A DNA stretch of 64,000 nt from Helicobacter japonicus. Lineage in GTDB: Bacteria; Campylobacterota; Campylobacteria; Campylobacterales; Helicobacteraceae. The notes beneath the pieces are model-generated. The model did not search any database. It saw only the letters and a list, made by a program, of their open reading frames with translations, and was not told the DNA's origin. Below are positions 47,097 to 55,847 of the stretch, piece after piece. The DNA lies in assembly GCF_000762845.2 (NCBI RefSeq), contig NZ_JRMQ02000011.1, positions 1 to 64,000 of the forward strand, read 5' to 3'. Each line of letters opens with the position of its first letter. Position 1 is the first letter of the stretch. A program made the position numbers and the translations under genes.

Positions 47097-48215
47097 ATGA
47101 TACAAAAGCAAAAAACAAAAGACTATTTTTCTTATTTACCCATAAGCTTTTTTGGAGCGTGTATGGGGCTTAGCGCAATCAGCATAGCGTGGAATAAAAT
47201 GACACACTTACTCCAAAACCTCACTATAAATACAGAAAATTTCCTTGTCCCAACCCATAACACAAACTTCTTGCTTTCAACTCTTCTTGCTAATTTTAGC
47301 TCTGCTCTCTCTGTCTTTTTTGCGCTCCTTACCCTTATTGCATTTATAGGACTAATGAGTGCTTATATTCTAAAGATTCTAAGCAACTTTGAGAGTGTCA
47401 AACTTGAATTTTTCTCACCTCTTACGCGTCCATTTTTTGGCACATTTTTCATCTCTTTGTTGCTTTTGCCCTTTGCACTCCATAGGCTTAGGCTTCCTGA
47501 ATCCTTAAGTCTTGCTGTGTGGATTGTAGGAGCGGTTTTAATGTTTATCTTTAGTGTGCATATCGTGCAATTTTGGATTTGCAACAAGCTTGATCTTTCC
47601 CATATTACCCCCGCTTGGATTATCCCTGTCGTAGGTTTGCTAGATTTGCCCTTAGCTTTGCCTTTGTTTGCGGATAAAGTATGGGTGCAAGATTTTAGCT
47701 TTATCATTGCAGGATTTTGCGTGGGCGTTGGATTCTTTTGGAGCATTGTGCTGTGTGTGCTTATTTTTGCTCGCATTGTGTTTTTTGAAAAGCTCCCTGA
47801 AAAACTAATGCCTACCCTTGTGATACTTCTAGCTCCTTTTGGTGCGGGAGTAGGTGCTTATGCAGTATTTATCCAAGACTTTAGTTCTCTTGGAGTAGAT
47901 AACTTAAGCTATGCGCTGTTTTCTATTGGATTATTTTTACTTTTTGCTCTATTACCTCAAATTTTTAAAATTGGCAAATGTTGCCCATTTAGAATCTCGT
48001 GGTGGGCGATTAGTTTCCCTTTAGCTGCAATGTGTATCGCAAGCTTTAGTATTACAGAATCTATCATTCTAAAATCCTCTGCTCTAAGTGGTGGAGCAAT
48101 ATTCTTTTCTGCGCTCTCTAGTGTGCTCTTAATTGCTGTAACACTTGCTTTTGTGTGGCTACTTGTGCGCACATTGAAAGGAATTATCAAGGGTGAATTA
48201 AAGAATCTTGCTTAA
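47097..48215 (+). CDS. SLAC1/TehA-like (TDT family) anion transporter
   Basis: 372 residues with about ten membrane helices. The opening FSYLPISFFGACMGLSAISI matches the first helix of TDT/SLAC1 proteins, as do ITPAWIIPVVGLLDLPLALP and FSFIIAGFCVGVGFFW. Members include TehA (tellurite-resistance anion channel), plant SLAC1 and fungal dicarboxylate carriers. The substrate is probably a small anion but cannot be assigned. It is preceded by ATCTAAGGAGATAAA and stands alone. Confidence 0.85.
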   Translation: MIQKQKTKDYFSYLPISFFGACMGLSAISIAWNKMTHLLQNLTINTENFLVPTHNTNFLLSTLLANFSSALSVFFALLTLIAFIGLMSAYILKILSNFESVKLEFFSPLTRPFFGTFFISLLLLPFALHRLRLPESLSLAVWIVGAVLMFIFSVHIVQFWICNKLDLSHITPAWIIPVVGLLDLPLALPLFADKVWVQDFSFIIAGFCVGVGFFWSIVLCVLIFARIVFFEKLPEKLMPTLVILLAPFGAGVGAYAVFIQDFSSLGVDNLSYALFSIGLFLLFALLPQIFKIGKCCPFRISWWAISFPLAAMCIASFSITESIILKSSALSGGAIFFSALSSVLLIAVTLAFVWLLVRTLKGIIKGELKNLA

Positions 48216-48238
48216 ACCATATTTTAGCCGCTTTCAAT

Positions 48239-48244
48239 TATAAT
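48239..48244 (+). promoter_or_regulatory. -10 box upstream of the leader ORF and ogt
   Basis: TATAAT in AATTATAATGC, 33 bp before the leader ORF ATG at 48272 and 17 bp before its TAGGAG ribosome site. Confidence 0.6.
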
Positions 48245-48271
48245 GCTTTCAAAATAGGTTTAGGAGAAAAA

Positions 48272-48355
48272 ATGTCTGTAAATACCCTTGTATTTTTTGA
48301 CCCAAGCCTACCGACTCAAATCCTCCTACTTCATACTTACAACAACATACAATGA
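48272..48355 (+). CDS. 27-codon leader ORF overlapping ogt start
   Basis: A short frame (opening MSVNTLVFFDPSLPTQ, 27 residues) with a good ribosome site TAGGAG at 48261-48266 and a promoter-like TATAAT before it. It ends in ATGA shared with the ATG of ogt at 48352. The ogt start has no ribosome site of its own, so ogt translation may depend on this leader. CTCCTA at 48324-48329 could pair with the leader's own TAGGAG. No homology is claimed; it could also be a coincidental frame in a 5' leader. Confidence 0.45.
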   Translation: MSVNTLVFFDPSLPTQILLLHTYNNIQ

Positions 48356-48849
48356 TTTACACGCAGCAATTTCACTCTCCGCTTGGCATAATCACACTTG
48401 CAAGCAATACAAACACATTGCTTGGGCTATGGTTTGAAGAGCAAAAATACTTTGGCAATATACTGCCAAAAGATTGTGTAAAAAAGCAGACACAGGTTCT
48501 AGCAGACACGCAAACTTGGCTAGAAATTTACTTCAGCGGGGAGATTCCATCTTTTACCCCTCCTTTATCTGCTCAAGGCACACCCTTTAGGAAATCTGTA
48601 TGGGAAATTTTGCAGACAATCCCTTATGGACACACGATGACTTATAAAGAGATTGCAAATAAACTCGCACTTAAGAGGGGCATTAACAAAATGTCTGCTC
48701 AAGCAGTCGGCAATGCAGTGGGACATAATCCTATCTCACTCATTATTCCTTGCCACCGAGTGATAGGAAGTAATAAAAGCCTCACAGGTTATGCTGGGGG
48801 ATTAGAACGCAAGGCGTGGTTACTCAAGCTAGAAAAAGCAATATCTTAA
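48352..48849 (+). CDS. ogt: Methylated-DNA-[protein]-cysteine S-methyltransferase
   Basis: 165 residues. Suicide repair protein that removes methyl groups from O6-methylguanine. The active site is PCHRVIG near residue 133, preceded by VGNAVGHNPISLII. The arginine-finger helix region (TPFRKSVWEILQTIPYGHTM, with MTYKEIANKLA) is present. It begins within the ATGA end of a 27-codon leader frame and has no evident ribosome site of its own. Divergence from neighbours is not evident. It may be the single alkyltransferase of the strain. Confidence 0.93.
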   Translation: MIYTQQFHSPLGIITLASNTNTLLGLWFEEQKYFGNILPKDCVKKQTQVLADTQTWLEIYFSGEIPSFTPPLSAQGTPFRKSVWEILQTIPYGHTMTYKEIANKLALKRGINKMSAQAVGNAVGHNPISLIIPCHRVIGSNKSLTGYAGGLERKAWLLKLEKAIS

Positions 48850-48954
48850 TGCACCAAAACACACAACCTATCATTTAGCTGCATTTTTTGCAAGTCAAGG
48901 ATTGTTACAAATTTATTATAAAATTTGTAACTCAATTTAAAAAAAGGAATGTAA

Positions 48955-50056
48955 ATGTATATCCGCACTCTCATATATTATTTTTTCTATAACCAATGTG
49001 TGAGAATCCTCTCTGGTCTCATACCCTTTAAATCCTATCGCAAAAGATTTAGAGAGGCTTTTTTTAAGGAGACCCCACCTTATTTTGTGAGGCATTCTCT
49101 CTATGGCAAAATTTATATGCCACACTATGAACTTGCGTTTCCCATTATATATCAAGAGCCAGAAATCTATAACGCACAAGGAGAAAAAATGAGGACATTT
49201 TTTGTGCGAAGTTATTTAGACGCTCATTATCCAAATAGTGATTCAAAATATTTTTTATGGGATAGATTTAATATTGCTTTACCTGTGCATTTTTATAAAG
49301 AAAAGGCAATCTTAGAAACAATGAATAATAACGGGGGGGGGGGCGAAATACGCCTATTTTAGTGAGAGTGAATCCATAATCCCAAAAGATTATGAAATAT
49401 TCCAAACCCACAAGGGAATCCACAAAGATTTTCAAGCCGTTTTTACATTCTCTGAAAAATTACTCCACACATTAGAAAATGCGAAGTTTATCCCAGCCAC
49501 AGGATTTTGGTATGGACAAGAGCGAGGTTGTGATATACAACTTGATGAAAAAGTCTATCAAATAAAAGATAAAAATATCTCAATGGTATGCTCTCATAAA
49601 ATACTTTGCCAAATGCACAAAATCCGCCATTCTATTGCACAAAAAGCTTTAGATTCCAAAAAAGTAGATATATTTGGAAAATTTAATGGTGGCAAATATT
49701 TACCACATAAGGCGGATTCTTTACAGAAATATCGCTTTCAAATTGTGATAGAAAATGACATCACTGCTTATTATTTTACTGAAAAGATTTTAGATTGTTT
49801 TGTAGCGCAGTGCATTCCTATCTATTTAGGAGCAAGCAAGATTGACCAATTCTTTAATAGCGATGGTATTATCACTTTTACTCCTGATACACCACTAGAA
49901 GAAATATTTAAAATGTGTAATGAAAAGGAATATCTCAATCGCCTAGAAGCTGTGCTTGATAACTATCACAGGGCATTACCCTATAAAAATGTGAATGATA
50001 TGCTTTATGAAGAGTATTTCACAGATAAGCCTAAGCGATTTACAGGGGTGAGGTAA
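48955..50056 (+). CDS. GT10-family (alpha-1,3-fucosyltransferase-like) gene, phase-variable, OFF by G11
   Basis: The first frame starts at the ATG at 48955 (IRTLIYYFFYNQCVRILSG) and runs to a G11 tract at 49333-49343, after which it stops at 49362. In the next frame a coherent protein continues from KYAYFSESESIIPKDYE to 50056. Its FQIVIENDITAYYFTEKILD and CIPIYLGASKID block matches the donor-binding region of GT10 fucosyltransferases. Ten G would join the two parts into about 366 residues. H. pylori futA/futB fucosyltransferases switch by C-tract slippage in the same way and alter LPS O-antigen Lewis structures. The sugar and acceptor here are not shown by the sequence. Confidence 0.85.
49333..49343 (+). 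repeat. Homopolymeric G11 tract in the GT10 gene
   Basis: Eleven consecutive G in the coding strand, at about codon 127. Frame arithmetic: G10 or G13 puts both halves in one frame, G11 does not. Confidence 0.92.
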
Positions 50057-50153
50057 TTTTATTTCCTACGCTTTTTGCACAAAACTTTTTATGCTTCAAA
50101 TACTGATATTACTGCTTAAATCTTATTTGAAAGTTTTACAATAATTTGTGAGG

Positions 50154-51440
50154 CTAAATACTCCCTACAATCAAGCCACAAAGCCCAAAAAATAGCACTG
50201 GCAGAGTAACTACAAATGCCACCGCCATATAGCGCATAAATCCAATGTGGATTCCGTGAATTTTGAGACTTTCAAGCCAAAGTAAAGTCGCCAATGAACC
50301 TATAGGCGTGAGCTTTGAGCCAATATTGCAACCGAGTAGATGTGCCATTACCAAGCTTTCTAGAGAATCTAAATGTGGCGCAAAGTCTGCAATGGTGAGA
50401 TTGCCTAGCATCACCATAGGCAAATTATTCATCACGCTACTACCAATACCACTTGCAAAACCCATACTTAGAATCTGCAAAGATTGGGGCAACTCGATAA
50501 AATATGGGAGTTTATCGCTAAGAATCTGCAAAATCCCGCCATTTTTAAGCCCAAAAACGACAATAAACAACCCCAAAGAAAACAGCACAATGCCAAAGGG
50601 AGCGCGTTTTAAATCCGCAAATTGCACTCTTTTGATTAAGATTCCATAACAAAATGCTAAAAATGCACACAAGAGCGTAAAACTAGAGAGTGGCAAACCT
50701 AAGGAGTGAGAAAAAAGGATTCCAAAGAGCAAAAGGCAAACCAAACCCAAACAAAACACAATCCCAAAGCGAGAAATATTCTTCTCCAAACTCTTAAACT
50801 CTATAAAACGCGGCAAAATGCGCCTTAAATATAACCAAAAAATGCCAAAACAAAGTAAGATGAAAATCTGCGGCAACAACATCATCGCACTAAAATAAAG
50901 GGGAGAGAAATTAAAAAATTGAGCGGTGATAATATTTGTGAGATTAGAGATGACAAAAGGATTAGAGGCAAAATCACTCAAAAAGCTTACAAGCAGCAAA
51001 AATACAATTAAAGGGCTTGTTAAATGCTTGCTCTTATCCTCCTTTAAAAGCGTGAAAATCAAGGGAGTTAGAATCAAAATCGCCCCATCGTTTGCAAAAA
51101 CTGCACTCAAAATCGCACTAAAAAGCACGATAAAAACATAGAATCTTAAGGTGCTAATGGCATTTTTCCCCGCGCTCAAAAGATTCATCATCACAAGGGA
51201 GAGGAAGTTAAAAAAGCCTAGTTTGTCTAGCAAAAGTGTAAGCAAAATAAGCCCCACAAGCGTCAATGTGGAATCCCAAACCATTGCCCACACGCGCCAA
51301 ATATCGCCTAAATCCACCACATTCAAACAATAAGCCCCCACAGCCCCCAAAGTGCTAAACACCCATAAAGGCAGCCCAAAAGGACGCCAATAAATAAGCA
51401 ACATCGTAAGAACAAAGAGGGTAAAAGCTACAAAGTCCAT
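50154..51440 (-). CDS. ArsB/NhaD-superfamily permease
   Basis: 428 residues, about 11 membrane helices, of the ion transporter superfamily. It resembles ArsB-type arsenite/proton antiporters: FANDGAILILTPLIFTLLKE, FVISNLTNIITAQFF, SVMNNLPMVMLGNLTI and LLGCNIGSKLTPIGSLATLL (the two conserved asparagine-rich re-entrant loops). ArsB exports arsenite; relatives carry other anions or dicarboxylates. No arsR or arsC lies nearby, so the substrate is uncertain. It is convergent with the GT10 gene and divergent from the ureohydrolase gene. Confidence 0.85.
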   Translation of the reverse strand: MDFVAFTLFVLTMLLIYWRPFGLPLWVFSTLGAVGAYCLNVVDLGDIWRVWAMVWDSTLTLVGLILLTLLLDKLGFFNFLSLVMMNLLSAGKNAISTLRFYVFIVLFSAILSAVFANDGAILILTPLIFTLLKEDKSKHLTSPLIVFLLLVSFLSDFASNPFVISNLTNIITAQFFNFSPLYFSAMMLLPQIFILLCFGIFWLYLRRILPRFIEFKSLEKNISRFGIVFCLGLVCLLLFGILFSHSLGLPLSSFTLLCAFLAFCYGILIKRVQFADLKRAPFGIVLFSLGLFIVVFGLKNGGILQILSDKLPYFIELPQSLQILSMGFASGIGSSVMNNLPMVMLGNLTIADFAPHLDSLESLVMAHLLGCNIGSKLTPIGSLATLLWLESLKIHGIHIGFMRYMAVAFVVTLPVLFFGLCGLIVGSI

Positions 51441-51502
51441 AGATTACCTTAATTTTGCTATTTTTGATAGAGATTCTAGCACAAATAAGAAATTTATTTG
51501 GA

Positions 51503-51508
51503 TATAAT
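51503..51508 (+). promoter_or_regulatory. -10 box for the ureohydrolase gene
   Basis: TATAAT in GGATATAATCA, 44 bp before the ATG at 51552, with AAGGAG between. Confidence 0.6.
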
Positions 51509-51551
51509 CAAGTTTCAAAATGCTCAAACAAAAATCCCATAAGGAGAAAAT

Positions 51552-52412
51552 ATGGAAGCAAAAACCATTCGGCTCATCTATCCACAATGGCAAGGTGGGG
51601 ACATTGCGCATTGGTTTAAAGATATGCCTAAAGAGGAGATTTCCAAAGGCTACTTTTTGGGCGCAAAAATCTTAGAACTTCTTACGCATAACACCCCTTA
51701 TCAAACTCTTGAAGTGCCTGTTACAAGGGAGTTTAAAAGAGAGGTAAGAGATGGGGTGCTAGACAAAAAGGATATTTTAGAGCAAACCAAAGCCGCAATG
51801 GATCTTATCAGAGAATCCAAGCCCGATAGGATTCTAACGCTCGGGGGCGAATGCTCTGTGTCTGTCGCGCCCTTTAGCTACCTTGCAGAGAAGTATCGCG
51901 ATGATGTCGCAATGCTATGGATTGACGCACACCCCGACATTGGGCTACCAAATGACGAGTATAAGGGCTATCACGCTATGGCGGTTACGCATTTGCTAGG
52001 GCTTGGTGATAAGGATATTCTAAAGGTGCTTCCCGCAAGTTTAGAATCTCAAAATGTCTTGCTCGTGGGGTTACATAGTGAGGAGGCGAAATTTTATGCT
52101 AAGCGTCAAAAGAAGCTTGGGCTAAAGTCTCTTAAAGCAAAGGAAGCAAGCAGTAAAAAAGTCTTGCAATGGTTGCAAAGCACTAAAGCTTCTAAGGTTG
52201 TAATACACCTTGATTTAGATGTGTTGGATTCCAATGAAATCTATGTTGCTGTGGGCAATAGTGGCAAACTCAAAATGAAGCAAGTCACACAAATTATTGA
52301 ATCTGTGAGCGCACACTATGAAATCGTGGGCTTCAGTATCGCCGAGCTAATGCCAAAGGAGCTGATAAGATTGCAAAAACTACTCTCTAAGTTGCCTTTC
52401 ATCTCGCAATAA
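51552..52412 (+). CDS. Ureohydrolase (arginase/agmatinase family)
   Basis: 286 residues. The manganese-binding motifs are all present: GGECSVS near residue 98, DAHPDIG near 126, and HLDLDVLDS near 220. The first motif normally reads GGDHS; here the D-H pair is E-C, a change from typical arginases that removes a metal histidine. Arginases, agmatinases and formiminoglutamases share this fold, and the specificity is not evident. The divergent partner is the ArsB-like permease. ATG follows AAGGAGAAAAT. Confidence 0.82.
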   Translation: MEAKTIRLIYPQWQGGDIAHWFKDMPKEEISKGYFLGAKILELLTHNTPYQTLEVPVTREFKREVRDGVLDKKDILEQTKAAMDLIRESKPDRILTLGGECSVSVAPFSYLAEKYRDDVAMLWIDAHPDIGLPNDEYKGYHAMAVTHLLGLGDKDILKVLPASLESQNVLLVGLHSEEAKFYAKRQKKLGLKSLKAKEASSKKVLQWLQSTKASKVVIHLDLDVLDSNEIYVAVGNSGKLKMKQVTQIIESVSAHYEIVGFSIAELMPKELIRLQKLLSKLPFISQ

Positions 52413-52435
52413 ATTTACTTAAGCTCTTAAGGGTT

Positions 52436-52912
52436 TTAAGTCATCGGGCTACATACATCAATGTATTTTTCAAAGCAAGAGGCTTTTTCTAGCTCCTCTA
52501 AAGTCAGGCAAACCGCGCTATTTGCGTTTCCACAAGCAGGATAAAGTGTGGTAAGATTTTGCAAACAAATATCCAAATACGCTTTAACATTTGCATTCAC
52601 GCCAAAAGGGCACACACCACCCACTGCGTGTCCGATGCGCGATTCCACCTCATCAAAAGGAATCATCTTTGCCTTTGTGCCAAATGCTTCTTTAAACTTT
52701 GCGTTATTGATTTTATAATCCCCTGCAACTGCGATAAGTATGGGATTCTCTCCTAGCATAAAGGAAAGTGTTTTGACAATCTCTCTTTCTTTGCAACCAA
52801 TCGCGTTTGCTGCCTCTACCACTGAAGCCGATGAGGCAGAAAACTCCATTATTTTGCCCTCCAAGCCATACTTTGCTAAATGCTCCCTTGCCTTTGCTAA
52901 AGACATTTGCAC
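52436..52912 (-). CDS. YbaK/EbsC-type aminoacyl-tRNA editing domain protein
   Basis: 158 residues, stand-alone editing domain. Hallmarks are REIVKTLSFML, ILIAVAGDYKINNAKFKEAF, AVGGVCPFGVN and VYLDICLQ-like KAYLDICLQNL. Such proteins deacylate mischarged tRNAs (Cys-tRNA-Pro for YbaK, other substrates for relatives). The conserved lysine region is present in DYKINNAK. ATG follows TATAAGGAGTGCAA. It is convergent with the ureohydrolase gene. Confidence 0.93.
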   Translation of the reverse strand: MQMSLAKAREHLAKYGLEGKIMEFSASSASVVEAANAIGCKEREIVKTLSFMLGENPILIAVAGDYKINNAKFKEAFGTKAKMIPFDEVESRIGHAVGGVCPFGVNANVKAYLDICLQNLTTLYPACGNANSAVCLTLEELEKASCFEKYIDVCSPMT

Positions 52913-53121
52913 TCCTTATAAAGATATAATTTATATTTTATCATAATTCCTCATTGCGCATAAATTATCACGCACTTTTCCTACGATTGCACTCACGACA
53001 AAATATTTGGCAATTCTGCTTTCACTCTTTTGCTAAAAATCAAGGTGGATTCAAGCTAGTATGCAAAGTTACATTTCAAGCAAATTATACTAGAATACCA
53101 AAAACAACTTAAGGCAATCCA

Positions 53122-54120
53122 TTGACACAGCAATATTCTTTATTTGATTTTGACCAACGAAGATATGCAGAGCAAAACACCCCTAAAAAACTTTTTTTGC
53201 AGAATCTCAAAGGCAAATCTTTACACTACAAACGCTACACAAAAAGTCCTTTGCGCTATGGTGGAGGCAAAAGCCTAGCAGTTGGGTTAATCTTGGAGCA
53301 TTTTCCTAATGATACAAAAAGGCTTATTTCGCCCTTTATGGGTGGAGGAAGCGTAGAAATCGCAAGTGCTTTGGAGCTAGATTTAGAAGTGAAAGCCTTT
53401 GATATTTTTGATATTTTGGTGAATTTTTGGCAAGTTTTGATTAAGGATTCTGAATCTCTTTATGAATCTTTAGCTAAACTTGAACCCACAAAAGAAACCT
53501 ATGCAAAAATAAAAGAGGAGCTAAAAGCCTATTGGAATGAAAGGCATAAAAATGCAAAGAATATCCCACAGAAACATTTAGATTCCCTCACACTTGCAAG
53601 AGATTATTATTTTAATTTTAATCTCTCCTATGGACCCGGCTTTTTGGGCTGGATGAGTAAGATTTATGAGGACAAAAACCGCTACTTTAATGCGTTGCAA
53701 AAGCTTAAAAGTCTAGGGCAAGATAAGAGATTGCAAAATCTAAGTGTAGAATGTGTAAGCTTTGAAAAAGTGTTTGAAACCTATCCTAAAGATTTTTTCT
53801 ATTGCGACCCGCCTTATTTTTTGGAGGGAGATTCTCAAATGTTTAAGGGAATCTATCCTATGCGGAATTTTCCTATTCATCACAATGGCTTTAATCACGC
53901 ACTTTTAGCAGAGCTTTTGAAAAATCATAAAGGCAAATTTATTTTAAGCTATAATGACTGCGAATTTGTGCGGGAAGCATATAAGGATTTTAGAATCTTA
54001 GAGCCTAAATGGCAATACACAATGGGACAAGGCGAAACGCGTGTTGGTAAAAATCGCATAGAGAGGGGCGATAAAAATAATATCAAACAAAGCCACGAGC
54101 TATTAATTATAAAGGAATAA
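53122..54120 (+). CDS. DNA adenine methylase, D12 class
   Basis: 332 residues from a TTG start (AAGG 8 nt upstream; no in-frame ATG fits before the conserved region). D12-class motifs: motif I-type SPFMGGGSVEIAS following RYGGGKSLA, AFDIFDILVNFW for motif II, and the catalytic FYCDPPY. Downstream blocks ILSYNDCEFVREAY and TRVGKNRI match the D12 family. The next gene begins 2 bp after the stop and is likely the matching restriction enzyme. Recognition sequence not deducible. It lies apart from the type IIG operon. Confidence 0.93.
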   Translation: MTQQYSLFDFDQRRYAEQNTPKKLFLQNLKGKSLHYKRYTKSPLRYGGGKSLAVGLILEHFPNDTKRLISPFMGGGSVEIASALELDLEVKAFDIFDILVNFWQVLIKDSESLYESLAKLEPTKETYAKIKEELKAYWNERHKNAKNIPQKHLDSLTLARDYYFNFNLSYGPGFLGWMSKIYEDKNRYFNALQKLKSLGQDKRLQNLSVECVSFEKVFETYPKDFFYCDPPYFLEGDSQMFKGIYPMRNFPIHHNGFNHALLAELLKNHKGKFILSYNDCEFVREAYKDFRILEPKWQYTMGQGETRVGKNRIERGDKNNIKQSHELLIIKE

Positions 54121-54122
54121 AA

Positions 54123-54725
54123 ATGAAAATAGACGAAGTCAAAACTGCTTTTAAAATTGCCGATGTAGAATTTGTAGAGGGAAGCACGAGACTTAATTTT
54201 AACTATCTTAAAGATTTGAAAGACGAAAAGGGCAATCCATTGCCTCAAAGCATTTTAACGCAGAATGTTGCAAGGGTTTATCTTATCGTTGTCAATGGTG
54301 AGATTAAAAAGATTGGCGGAAGTCAAGCCGATGGCGGCATTAAAAATACTTTATCCATTTATCGTGATGGCGGGACAAAGGGACGACCAAGCATTAGAAG
54401 TTTTGGAATCTGGTATTTTTTGTATCATACTATCTTAAGCGGCGCAAAAATAGAATTTTATATGATTTATCAAGAGAATTTTACAAAAGACATTAAGGGG
54501 CTTTTCGGGCTTAAAAGAATCCCAAATGCCTATATTTCCTATAAGCTTATAGAGCAATGTTGTGTGGAGGACTATTTAAGTGTTGAGGGTGGAAAACACC
54601 CTGATTGGAATGTGCAAGAGCAAGGAATGGACTGGCCTCTTGATATTAAAAATGAACACGCAGAGATTCTAAAAAATAGCTCTGTGCGGGAGAAAAATAT
54701 AAAAAGAGAGGAAGTGAAAAGGTAA
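54123..54725 (+). CDS. Probable type II restriction endonuclease partner, GIY-YIG-like
   Basis: 200 residues, translated right after the D12 methylase (2 bp gap). The middle reads ARVYLIVVNGEIKKIGGSQ, which looks like a GIY-YIG core (VYL and KIG at the right distance), followed by RDGGTKGRPSIRSFGIWYFL. GIY-YIG restriction enzymes paired with methylases exist (for example Hpy188I and Eco29kI). The catalytic glutamate and arginine are not mapped with confidence. Location next to the methylase is the strongest evidence. Confidence 0.6.
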   Translation: MKIDEVKTAFKIADVEFVEGSTRLNFNYLKDLKDEKGNPLPQSILTQNVARVYLIVVNGEIKKIGGSQADGGIKNTLSIYRDGGTKGRPSIRSFGIWYFLYHTILSGAKIEFYMIYQENFTKDIKGLFGLKRIPNAYISYKLIEQCCVEDYLSVEGGKHPDWNVQEQGMDWPLDIKNEHAEILKNSSVREKNIKREEVKR

Positions 54726-54799
54726 AGGATAATTTTTTATTTTCTAAAGATTCTATTTGCGGGATTTTGTGAATAAAAACTTTAGCAAAATAGATATTT

Positions 54800-54828
54800 T
54801 TCAAGCTTGAATACCACAAAAGCTTGAA
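54800..54828. terminator. Hairpin between the restriction pair and the aldo/keto reductase
   Basis: 9-bp arms TTCAAGCTT (54800-54808) and AAGCTTGAA (54820-54828) with an 11-nt loop, 6 bp beyond the end of the aldo/keto reductase gene. It stands between convergent genes and has no T run on either side, so termination is only possible, not certain. Confidence 0.45.
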
Positions 54829-54834
54829 CTTCCC

Positions 54835-55806
54835 TTAATAATTTGTCCAAGAAAAAGAGCTTTTGTTTGTATCCAAACTGCTTAGAATCTGCTTATCCTG
54901 CGCACTTAAAGAGAAATCAAAGACATTAAGATTTTCTATCATTCTATGCTTTTTAGAAGTTTTTGGAATCACGCTGATACCTTGCTCAATAAAGAATCGC
55001 AAAACTACCTGCGCAGGTGTTTTATCATATTTTTGCGCAATACTTTTAAGCGTGGGATTCTCTAAAATAGAGCCTCCCTCTACATTTTTTCCTGCAATAA
55101 AAGGACTCCAGCTTTGCAGTAATGTGCCTTTAGTTTTCATCACCTCTCTTAAGGGCTTTTGCTGCATTAATAAATGTGTCTCACATTGATTGATTGCAGG
55201 GACTATTTCACAAGTTTGCACAAATTCTTTATATGCCTTTGCGCCAAAATTTGAAATGCCAATAGCCTTTAGGATTCCTTGTTTATAAAAAGATTCCATT
55301 GCCTTATACATCGCCTTTGATTGCGTGTAGGGCTCGTGGATAAGCAAAGAATCTATGTAGTCAAGCCCTAAGCTTTGGAGTGATTTTTCAATGGATTTTT
55401 TCGTAGAATCCTCGCTATTTGCGCCCAAAAGTTTTGTTTGGATAAAAAACTCCTCGCGCTTTAGCCCGCCCTTGATTGCGTTGTTTATCGCCGCACCAAG
55501 CTCGGCTTCATTATGATACATTTGCGCACTATCAAAAAGCCGATAACCCACCTCTATGGCTTCGCTCATTGCCTTTTGTCCTGCTTTACCTGTGAGTGAA
55601 TAAGTGCCAAGCCCAAGAAGTGGCATTGTAACGCCATTGTTAAGTGTGAGAGTTTGCATTTTTGCTCCTTTTTTAGAATCCCTTTGGGTTTGCTTTAAAT
55701 CTTGCGCCAAGAGTTTGGGCGAGAAAGCTCCAAATGTCGCTAATCCTGCGATACAAGCGGAAGCCTTTAAAAACTCCCTGCGCTTAAAGATAGAATGCTT
55801 TGCCAT
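54835..55806 (-). CDS. Aldo/keto reductase with Tat signal
   Basis: 323 residues. The N-terminal 35 residues hold a twin-arginine motif (RREFLKA) and a hydrophobic core ending near LLAQ, then a linker. The AKR domain starts at about residue 50 with TLTLNNGVTMPLLGLGTY. AKR landmarks are FDSAQMYHNEAELG (catalytic Asp and Tyr), FIQTKLLG (lysine) and SLLIHEPY (histidine). A second in-frame ATG at 55659, just before the AKR domain, is preceded by AAAAAAGGAGCAAAA, so a leaderless cytosolic form could also be made. Its promoter (55848-55878) is shared with two other genes. Confidence 0.93.
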   Translation of the reverse strand: MAKHSIFKRREFLKASACIAGLATFGAFSPKLLAQDLKQTQRDSKKGAKMQTLTLNNGVTMPLLGLGTYSLTGKAGQKAMSEAIEVGYRLFDSAQMYHNEAELGAAINNAIKGGLKREEFFIQTKLLGANSEDSTKKSIEKSLQSLGLDYIDSLLIHEPYTQSKAMYKAMESFYKQGILKAIGISNFGAKAYKEFVQTCEIVPAINQCETHLLMQQKPLREVMKTKGTLLQSWSPFIAGKNVEGGSILENPTLKSIAQKYDKTPAQVVLRFFIEQGISVIPKTSKKHRMIENLNVFDFSLSAQDKQILSSLDTNKSSFSWTNY

Positions 55807-55847
55807 TTGCGCTCCTTAAAAATTTGATGATTCAAATAGATTCTGTA

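Noticed and set aside
49583-50056. A separate 157-residue gene starting at 49583
   Set aside because: Coherent protein sequence continues upstream in the same frame to the G11 tract, so this is the second half of the GT10 gene and not an independent gene.
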